Origin: an uncultured Alteromonadaceae bacterium
GTDB taxonomy: Bacteria > Pseudomonadota > Gammaproteobacteria > Pseudomonadales > Halieaceae
DNA: 38,560 bases
NCBI GenBank assembly: GCA_913064725.1
Contig: CAJYAI010000020.1
Span: 1-38,560, forward strand
Direction: 5' to 3'
Made by a program: the position numbers and the translations under genes. The notes under the pieces were generated by a model, which searched no databases, was not told the DNA's origin, and worked only from the letters and a program-made list of their open reading frames with translations. How positions within the stretch are numbered: the first letter of the stretch is position 1; each line of letters opens with the position of its first letter. Of this stretch, positions 32,846-38,560 are shown piece after piece.

Positions 32846-33406
32846 ATGGAACAACACTGGGAAAAAATTATTGAGGCTGTTGGAGAAGACCTCTCTCGGC
32901 CTGGACTACAGGATACACCTAAGCGCGCGTCAGAAGCATTCAAATTCCTCACTCATGGTTATCAGCAAAACCTGCATGAGGTGACTAATGGTGCGCTGTT
33001 CCCCAGTGACTCCAGTGAAATGGTGTTGGTTCAAGACATCGAGCTGTACTCGTTGTGCGAACACCATCTACTCCCCTTTGTTGGACGGTGTCATGTCGCC
33101 TACCTCCCTCGCGGTAAGGTACTCGGTCTATCAAAGGTGGCGCGAATTGTGGACATGTTTGCCCGTCGCCTTCAAATACAAGAGCAACTCACTGTTCAAG
33201 TCGCAGAGTCCATTAGCGAAGTGACGGGCGCCGACGATGTCGGTGTCATTATCGAGGCTGAGCATATGTGTATGATGATGCGCGGCGTCGAGAAGCAAAA
33301 TTCAGCAACTAAGACCTCAGCTATGCTCGGGTCGTTTCGGGACGACGCAAAAACCCGCGAAGAGTTCCTATCGCTACTCAGCTTACCGTCGCTGCGGCGT
33401 CGCTAG
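32846..33406 (+). CDS. folE: GTP cyclohydrolase I FolE
   Basis: 186 residues. First enzyme of tetrahydrofolate synthesis (GTP to dihydroneopterin triphosphate). Zinc ligands Cys71 and His74 in [10 protein letters not shown] and Cys142 in [30 protein letters not shown] is the pterin-site helix. The length is slightly short of E. coli FolE (222) at the N-terminus, as in many FolE1 enzymes. GGAGGAGAG stands 5 bases before the ATG. Its 3' end overlaps the convergent hydrolase gene by 29 bases. Confidence 0.96.
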   Translation: MEQHWEKIIEAVGEDLSRPGLQDTPKRASEAFKFLTHGYQQNLHEVTNGALFPSDSSEMVLVQDIELYSLCEHHLLPFVGRCHVAYLPRGKVLGLSKVARIVDMFARRLQIQEQLTVQVAESISEVTGADDVGVIIEAEHMCMMMRGVEKQNSATKTSAMLGSFRDDAKTREEFLSLLSLPSLRRR

Positions 33407-34274
33407 GCAATTGTCCGGTCTGAAAGAAGTTCTCCAGGATTGCGGACAGTGCCTGAACATCGCCCTCCATATGGAAGTGATGTGGCCCGCGGATAGTCAG
33501 CTGACTAAACCGTGGAGTGAGAAGCCCGATGCCCCTGATGCGCTCCTGGGACTCGCTGCTTGCAAAAAAACCTGCATCACCGGTAATGACGGCAACAGGG
33601 CAAACCATCGACCGATAAAATGAGTTTGAGGTTTCCTCTGAGAGCTTGATGGTACTGCTGCCTAGTAACTTGGGATCACTCAGCAGCAACCAGCCCTCGT
33701 CCAATTGACGCAAAGCCCTCGGCGCCAATACCTTGGCATTATCCCGGGTAAACCCGTAGCGTGAGCGCGCCTGAATAAACTCCTCTACAGAGGAAAAAAT
33801 GCGCGGTGGTTTAGACAGGTAACGCCGCCTCTCTGACAGCGAATTTCGAAATAATTCGGCCCCATTGTCGTTCTCAAATGACCGTGAAATCATGCCATCA
33901 AGCATACACAAACTAGCGCATCGATCACCCAGAGCCACGGCCAGCACACCCGCTACGGCAGCGCCCCGACTGTGTCCCACCACGTGGACTTGTTGCACAT
34001 CCAGCTGATCAATGATCGCAGCTAGCTGCGGGATATCGTCCCAAATATGATAGTTGGCATCCGCAGAGCGGTGGCTGCTGAAGCCGTGACCGGAAAGATC
34101 GAGCGCCACAACGTAAAAATTGCTCAACAAGGGCGCGAGGATTGAAAAGCTTAGGGCGTTATCGAGCCAGCCATGAATGACAAATACCATGGGATTTGCC
34201 GAGTCGCCCCAAGCGAGCCCCCGGTAGGTCAGTCCGTCTGCCTCAAAGCTCAGTTCGGTAGGCTCTGCTATCAC
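33378..34274 (-). CDS. Alpha/beta-fold hydrolase
   Basis: 298 residues. Oxyanion strand [15 protein letters not shown] (~29-43), [11 protein letters not shown], the nucleophile elbow [12 protein letters not shown] (Ser ~101), an acid-region [11 protein letters not shown] and the histidine in [11 protein letters not shown]. The full triad is plausible. No signal peptide. Resembles esterases near fatty-acid genes, but the substrate is unknown. Its ATG overlaps the sixA stop by four bases, so it belongs to the htpG-sixA unit. The 3' end runs 29 bases into folE on the other strand. Confidence 0.86.
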   Translation of the reverse strand: MIAEPTELSFEADGLTYRGLAWGDSANPMVFVIHGWLDNALSFSILAPLLSNFYVVALDLSGHGFSSHRSADANYHIWDDIPQLAAIIDQLDVQQVHVVGHSRGAAVAGVLAVALGDRCASLCMLDGMISRSFENDNGAELFRNSLSERRRYLSKPPRIFSSVEEFIQARSRYGFTRDNAKVLAPRALRQLDEGWLLLSDPKLLGSSTIKLSEETSNSFYRSMVCPVAVITGDAGFFASSESQERIRGIGLLTPRFSQLTIRGPHHFHMEGDVQALSAILENFFQTGQLPSDAAATVS

Positions 34275-34744
34275 AAAAGGAGACCTCTGGGCGCATGATG
34301 AAGTAGCTCACCGCCACCCCTGCAAGGCGCCGTGAGGCGGATAAGCGCAAAACCACTCGGCTCCAGCGGCGAAAAATCGTCAGTATCGCACCACACATCA
34401 ATGAGTTGGGACAGATAAGGCTGATGCCCTACGAGCAGCTGATGAGGCTGACTCTCGTCAAGGTAGGCGCCGGAGATGTAGTCGTCACAATTGGGCGCTA
34501 ACAGATCTGATGCGACTCGCCACTGAAAGCCGAGATCTTCGTCCAGCAAGGTTGCCGTCTGCAGAGTGCGAGCTAGAGGACTGTGTAAGCAGAGCGCAGG
34601 GAAATCCATCCCGGATTGTTCACAGACACGCCGATAGAGCTGCGCGGTCTCTTTGACATGACTGACACCGCGCGGCGTCAGTTCGCGCTGGGCGTCGAGC
34701 GAGGCGTAACCCGCCTCACCGTGACGCCACAACGTGACTAACAT
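34271..34744 (-). CDS. sixA: Phosphohistidine phosphatase SixA
   Basis: 157 residues of the histidine-phosphatase superfamily. RHGEA (8-12) contains the catalytic histidine, LTPRGVSHV follows, and the second half gives the LVGHQPYLSQLIDVW motif typical of SixA, which removes phosphate from histidine in phosphorelay and PTS proteins. Its start lies 1 base after the htpG stop and its stop overlaps the hydrolase. Confidence 0.93.
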   Translation of the reverse strand: MLVTLWRHGEAGYASLDAQRELTPRGVSHVKETAQLYRRVCEQSGMDFPALCLHSPLARTLQTATLLDEDLGFQWRVASDLLAPNCDDYISGAYLDESQPHQLLVGHQPYLSQLIDVWCDTDDFSPLEPSGFALIRLTAPCRGGGELLHHAPRGLLL

Positions 34745-34745
34745 G

Positions 34746-36641
34746 TCATGCGCTCATCTCGACAAGCAGTTTATTCATACGTGATACATAACTCGCAGGG
34801 TCATCCAGCTGTGAGCCCTGTGCCAGCGTGGCTTGGTCGAGCAAAATAAGAGCCAGATCCGCAAACCGATCCTCGTCTTGCTCGCTATCCATCCTCTTAA
34901 CCAGGCCGTGGCTAGTATTAACCTCTAAAATAGGGTCACTATCCGGCAAATCCTGACCCGCAGCCTCGAGTATGCGTCGCATCTGAGCGCCCAACTCGTG
35001 CTCACCAACCACTAGGCAGGCAGGAGAATCAGTTAGCCGCAACGTTGGCCTCACCTCACTTACCCGTCCATCCAGTGCAGCTTTCAGCCGCTCCAGTAAG
35101 CCCTCGTTTTCACTTTTTGCCGCCTCAAGCTCAGCTTTCTCTTCCTCCGTACTGTCACCAAGATCGAGCTCCCCCTTAGCAATATCCTTGAGAGGCTTTC
35201 CATCGAACTCGTTCACGTGTCCCATCAGCCAGTCGTCGATACGATCCGAGAGGAGCAACACCTCGATGCCCTTCTTGCGAAACACTTCGATATGGGGACT
35301 ATTTTTAGCTGTGACATGATTATCAGCCGCAACGTAGTAAATCGCATCCTGCCCTTCTTGCATGCGCGACACATAGTCCGTGAGGGAGACGTTTTGCGTG
35401 GATTCATCCGTATTGGTGGAGGCAAACCTCAGTAGCGCCGCAATTTTCTCCCGATTGGCGAAGTCCTCTCCCGGACCTTCTTTCAAGACATTACCAAAGA
35501 CTTCCCAGAATGACTGGTAGTTTTCAGCATCAGACTTGGCCATCTTGCCGAGCATGTCTAACACGCGTTTAGTCACCGCATTTCTCAGGGAATCCACCTG
35601 AGGGCTCTGCTGGAGAATCTCGCGCGAAATATTCAGCGGTAGATCCTGTGAATCCAGCACACCTTTTACAAAGCGCAAATACAGCGGCAGAAATTGTTCA
35701 GCATCATCCATGATAAAAGTGCGCTGAATATAGAGCTTGAGCCCGCGAGCGCCCTCTCGGTTCCAAAGGTCAAACGGCGCTTGACTGGGAATGTAGAGCA
35801 ACGAGGTGTAGTCGAGCTTGCCCTCTACACGATTATGGCTCCAGCTCAGCGGATCCTGATAGTCACTGGACACATGACGGTAGAATTCCTTGTACTCATC
35901 GTCACTGACATCTGACCGACTTCGCGTCCACAATGCCTTAGCTTCGTTGATGCGCTCTAATTTGGGCTCAGACGCGGCTTCGTCATCGTCCCCCGATGCC
36001 GGAGGTGTTTGCTCAAGCATCATTACGGGCACCGAAATATGGTCGGAGTATTTTTTAATGACCGTTCGAACGCGCCAGGGTGAGGCGAATTCTTCAGCGT
36101 CGCTATTCAAATGCAGAATGACTGACGTACCAGCAACATCGCGGTCTGCCTCATCTACGCTAAACTCGTCCTCACCCGTTGACTCCCAGCGCGTTGCGCT
36201 GTCCTCACCGGCTCGTCGAGAGATAACTTCGACACGGTCGGCAACGATGAACGACGAATAAAAACCGACACCAAACTGTCCGATTAACTGGCTGTCTTTT
36301 TGCTGATCACCACTAAGTTGCTCCATAAAAGCCGCGGTACCTGACTTCGCTATCGTGCCAAGATTCTCAATGACATCATTGCGGGACATACCGATGCCGT
36401 TATCATGAATGGTCAGTGTCTTCGCGTCTTCGTCAACATCGACACGAATTTCATAGCCCTCACTGCCCACATCGAGTGCGCCGTCTGCAACCGCCGCGAA
36501 ACGCCTCTTATCAATGGCGTCTGACGCGTTTGAGATCAGTTCACGAAGGAAGATCTCGCGATTGGAATACAGCGAATGAATCATCAGCTGAAGCAGTCGT
36601 TTAGCTTCAGTTTGAAATCCCATGGTTTGCTTTGAGGACAT
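34746..36641 (-). CDS. htpG: Molecular chaperone HtpG (Hsp90)
   Basis: 631 residues. N-terminal ATPase with [18 protein letters not shown] and [29 protein letters not shown] and [10 protein letters not shown]; the middle domain carries [13 protein letters not shown]; the C-terminal dimer domain ends in EMSA. The ATG at 36641 has GGAG 7 bases upstream; an in-frame start at 36674 would put the leader into the coding region. A near-consensus sigma-32 promoter stands upstream. Leads the htpG-sixA-hydrolase unit. Confidence 0.97.
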   Translation of the reverse strand: MSSKQTMGFQTEAKRLLQLMIHSLYSNREIFLRELISNASDAIDKRRFAAVADGALDVGSEGYEIRVDVDEDAKTLTIHDNGIGMSRNDVIENLGTIAKSGTAAFMEQLSGDQQKDSQLIGQFGVGFYSSFIVADRVEVISRRAGEDSATRWESTGEDEFSVDEADRDVAGTSVILHLNSDAEEFASPWRVRTVIKKYSDHISVPVMMLEQTPPASGDDDEAASEPKLERINEAKALWTRSRSDVSDDEYKEFYRHVSSDYQDPLSWSHNRVEGKLDYTSLLYIPSQAPFDLWNREGARGLKLYIQRTFIMDDAEQFLPLYLRFVKGVLDSQDLPLNISREILQQSPQVDSLRNAVTKRVLDMLGKMAKSDAENYQSFWEVFGNVLKEGPGEDFANREKIAALLRFASTNTDESTQNVSLTDYVSRMQEGQDAIYYVAADNHVTAKNSPHIEVFRKKGIEVLLLSDRIDDWLMGHVNEFDGKPLKDIAKGELDLGDSTEEEKAELEAAKSENEGLLERLKAALDGRVSEVRPTLRLTDSPACLVVGEHELGAQMRRILEAAGQDLPDSDPILEVNTSHGLVKRMDSEQDEDRFADLALILLDQATLAQGSQLDDPASYVSRMNKLLVEMSA

Positions 36642-36670
36642 GTCCCGCTCCTGTTTTTTAACGTAACCAG

Positions 36671-36701
36671 ACACATGGGGGGAGGAACTGGATAATTCAA
36701 G
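36671..36701 (-). promoter_or_regulatory. Sigma-32 heat-shock promoter of htpG
   Basis: On the minus strand CTTGAA (36701-36696), a 15-base spacer and CCCCATGTGT (36680-36671). Both boxes fit the sigma-32 pattern CTTGAA, then CCCCATNT. It lies about 30 bases before the htpG ATG and downstream of the sucD terminator, so transcription starts independently. Confidence 0.82.
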
Positions 36702-36730
36702 ACAGTCAGCGCGAAAATCTGCTCATTGAG

Positions 36731-36760
36731 CAAAAAAAAACCCGCTTAAAGCGGGTTTTA
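36731..36760 (-). terminator. Intrinsic terminator after sucD
   Basis: Minus-strand AAACCCGCT-TTA-AGCGGGTTT followed by a run of T (nine A on the plus strand at 36732-36740). It starts 18 bases past the sucD stop and separates sucCD from htpG. Confidence 0.85.
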
Positions 36761-36777
36761 ATTTCTCAGCTACAAAG

Positions 36778-37650
36778 TCACCAGCCTGTAATTTCAGCCA
36801 TGGCGCTTCCAATATCAGCGAGTGAACGCACTGTCTTGACACCAGCATCCTCTAGCGCAGCAAATTTCTCATCAGCGGTACCCTTGCCGCCCGAGATGAT
36901 GGCTCCAGCATGCCCCATTCGCTTTCCTTTAGGGGCTGTTACGCCTGCTATGTAGGAAACGACGGGTTTTGTCACATTCGCTTTGATAAAGGCGGCAGCT
37001 TCCTCTTCAGCCGACCCACCAATTTCCCCAATCATAACGATTGATTCAGTCGCCGAATCCTCTTGGAACAGCGCGAGGATATCGATGAAGTTAGAACCTG
37101 GAATCGGGTCACCACCAATCCCTACGCAGGTCGATTGGCCAAAACCAGCATCGGTAGTCTGCTTAACGGCTTCATAGGTCAGCGTTCCAGAGCGGGAAAC
37201 GATCCCGACCTTGCCTGGAAGGTGAATATGCCCCGGCATGATACCAATCTTGCACTGTCCCGGCGTAATGACTCCGGGACAATTTGGCCCAATCAGGCGG
37301 ACACCTAACTCATCGCAGCGTACTTTTGCGTCAAGCATGTCCAGCGTTGGGATGCCCTCCGTTATGCATACGATCAACTCAATACCCGCATTGGCGGCTT
37401 CTAGAATGGAGTCTTTACAAAACGGCGCCGGTACATAGATCACAGACGCGTTTGCCCCCGTCTGATAAACCGCGTCACCCACCGTGTCAAAAACAGGAAG
37501 ATCAAGGTGTGTCTGTCCGCCCTTACCGGGCGTAACGCCACCCACCATCTGCGTACCGTAGGCAACAGCCTGCTCTGAGTGGAATGTGCCCTGAGAACCT
37601 GTAAATCCCTGACAAATAACACGCGTATTTTTATCAACCAAAATGCTCAT
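36778..37650 (-). CDS. sucD: Succinyl-CoA ligase alpha subunit SucD
   Basis: 290 residues. Forms succinyl-CoA synthetase with SucC in the TCA cycle. N-terminal CoA-binding Rossmann segment [48 protein letters not shown], and the phosphorylated histidine in [16 protein letters not shown]. Normal length (E. coli 289). Its ATG overlaps the sucC stop (ATGA). Confidence 0.97.
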   Translation of the reverse strand: MSILVDKNTRVICQGFTGSQGTFHSEQAVAYGTQMVGGVTPGKGGQTHLDLPVFDTVGDAVYQTGANASVIYVPAPFCKDSILEAANAGIELIVCITEGIPTLDMLDAKVRCDELGVRLIGPNCPGVITPGQCKIGIMPGHIHLPGKVGIVSRSGTLTYEAVKQTTDAGFGQSTCVGIGGDPIPGSNFIDILALFQEDSATESIVMIGEIGGSAEEEAAAFIKANVTKPVVSYIAGVTAPKGKRMGHAGAIISGGKGTADEKFAALEDAGVKTVRSLADIGSAMAEITGW

Positions 37651-38560
37651 GCAGCACCTCCAGCAGCAGCAACTACCTGCTGAGCCGCATCAGTCAGACT
37701 GGTTGCAGCGATAATATTAAGTCCACTTTGTGCTAGCACTTCCCGTCCCAGCTCCGCATTATTGCCCTCTAAACGGACCACTACCGGCACCTTGACACCC
37801 ACTTCATTGACGGCGCCAATAACACCCTCTGCAATTAAATCGCACCGGACAATACCGCCAAAAATATTGATAAGAACAGCCTGAACATTGTCGTCGCTGA
37901 GAATGATTTTGAACGCCTCAGTGACACGTTCCTTGGTTGCACCACCGCCAACATCTAAGAAATTAGCGGGCTGACCACCATGCAGCTTCACAATATCCAT
38001 GGTTCCCATCGCAAGCCCTGCACCATTGACCATGCACCCGATATTTCCTTCAAGCGCGACATAGTTGAGCTCCCAAGACGCAGCAGCCGCCTCACGCTCG
38101 TCTTCTTGAGACGGGTCATGCATCGCCTGCAGATCCTTGTGTCGGTAAAGCGCGTTAGAGTCGACGACGACTTTGGCGTCTAGGCAATGCAGATTTCCTT
38201 CGTCAGTAATGACGAGCGGATTGACCTCTATGAGAGCAAGATCTTTATCCTTAAAAAGATTGGCTAAGCCGTTGAAAATATTTACAAATTGCTTTACTTG
38301 AACGCCCTTCAAACCAAGTTTGAATGCGAGCTCACGCCCCTGAAAAGGCTGCGGGCCGACAAGTGGATCGATCGTCGCTTTGAGGATCTTTTCGGGGGTC
38401 TCTTCGGCCACCTTCTCGATCTCCACACCACCTTCAGTTGATGCCATAAACACGATCCGACGTGTCGACCGATCGACCACAGCACCCAGATAGAGCTCAT
38501 CCGAAATATCCGTGCACGTTTCCACCAAAATCTTGGAAACGGGCTGACCATTAACGTCCG
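37647..38560 (-). CDS. sucC: Succinyl-CoA ligase beta subunit SucC (5' end outside window)
   Basis: The last ~304 residues are present; the frame is open to the right edge, so the N-terminal ATP-grasp half is missing from the window. It matches E. coli SucC from [13 protein letters not shown] through [67 protein letters not shown] and [10 protein letters not shown] to the [15 protein letters not shown] end. No internal start is used. Confidence 0.97.
   Translation of the reverse strand, partial: DVNGQPVSKILVETCTDISDELYLGAVVDRSTRRIVFMASTEGGVEIEKVAEETPEKILKATIDPLVGPQPFQGRELAFKLGLKGVQVKQFVNIFNGLANLFKDKDLALIEVNPLVITDEGNLHCLDAKVVVDSNALYRHKDLQAMHDPSQEDEREAAAASWELNYVALEGNIGCMVNGAGLAMGTMDIVKLHGGQPANFLDVGGGATKERVTEAFKIILSDDNVQAVLINIFGGIVRCDLIAEGVIGAVNEVGVKVPVVVRLEGNNAELGREVLAQSGLNIIAATSLTDAAQQVVAAAGGAA

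Noticed and set aside
1-38560. CRISPR arrays, insertion sequences, prophage or toxin-antitoxin genes
   Set aside because: None recognised; repeats found are limited to the short local ones listed.

Overview
This window looks like chromosomal DNA from a marine gammaproteobacterium with moderate GC (roughly 50-55% by eye). I infer the OM60/NOR5 (Halieaceae) group or a close relative. The basis is: E. coli-type YadG/YadH, SrkA, PrmB-AroC, EpmC, PdxB, long-form QueF and SucCD; a TonB-dependent receptor; a large exported BNR-repeat protein; and frequent GTG/TTG starts. No phage, transposase, CRISPR array or rRNA is visible. Most of the window is core genome, with accessory blocks at about 1.4-4 kb and 6.7-13.8 kb.

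Layout. (a) 1-4 kb: a siroheme synthase gene runs off the left edge; divergent from it is an Lrp/AsnC regulator, then a small PepSY protein and a b561-type cytochrome behind a promoter that overlaps a good Fur-box match. Facing them is a cluster of unrecognised genes: a 29-residue membrane microprotein, a zinc-ribbon membrane protein and a regulator-like protein with possible FlhC resemblance, the last behind an 18-bp tandem direct repeat. (b) 4-7.6 kb: SrkA-type kinase, DUF938 methyltransferase, a crotonase lacking both hydratase glutamates, a 47-residue charged protein and an exported cupredoxin-like protein. (c) 7.6-13.8 kb: a 632-bp gene-free stretch with a long hairpin, a TonB-dependent receptor, a convergent ~1,090-residue BNR protein and a DUF6356 protein. 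(d) 13.9-18.4 kb: a second Lrp paralogue and the MoxR/DUF58/transglutaminase operon. (e) 18.4-23.6 kb: a hairpin-rich gap, tRNA-Ser(GGA), a D-aminoacylase-like amidohydrolase, queF, the yadGH exporter, tRNA-Glu(TTC) and tRNA-Gly(GCC). (f) 23.7-30.6 kb: metY / alpha-beta hydrolase / homocysteine methyltransferase on the plus strand, facing msrB and the operon exported methyltransferase-tusA-epmC-pdxB; then a GcvR-like double-ACT protein. (g) 30.6-38.6 kb: prmB-aroC-small membrane protein, divergent folE, then htpG-sixA-hydrolase behind a near-consensus sigma-32 promoter, and sucCD running off the right edge.

How the parts fit. Sulfur and methionine metabolism recurs: siroheme for sulfite reductase, MetY, homocysteine methylation, methionine sulfoxide repair and TusA. 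Iron and envelope redox functions are suggested at the left by the Fur box, the PepSY protein and cytochrome b. Protein quality control appears as HtpG with its sigma-32 promoter, MsrB and EpmC. I do not see a complete new multi-gene system that can be claimed from sequence alone. The best leads are the Fur-controlled PepSY/cytochrome pair, the unrecognised minus-strand cluster at 2.8-3.9 kb with its repeated operator-like element, and the structured leader before the TonB receptor.
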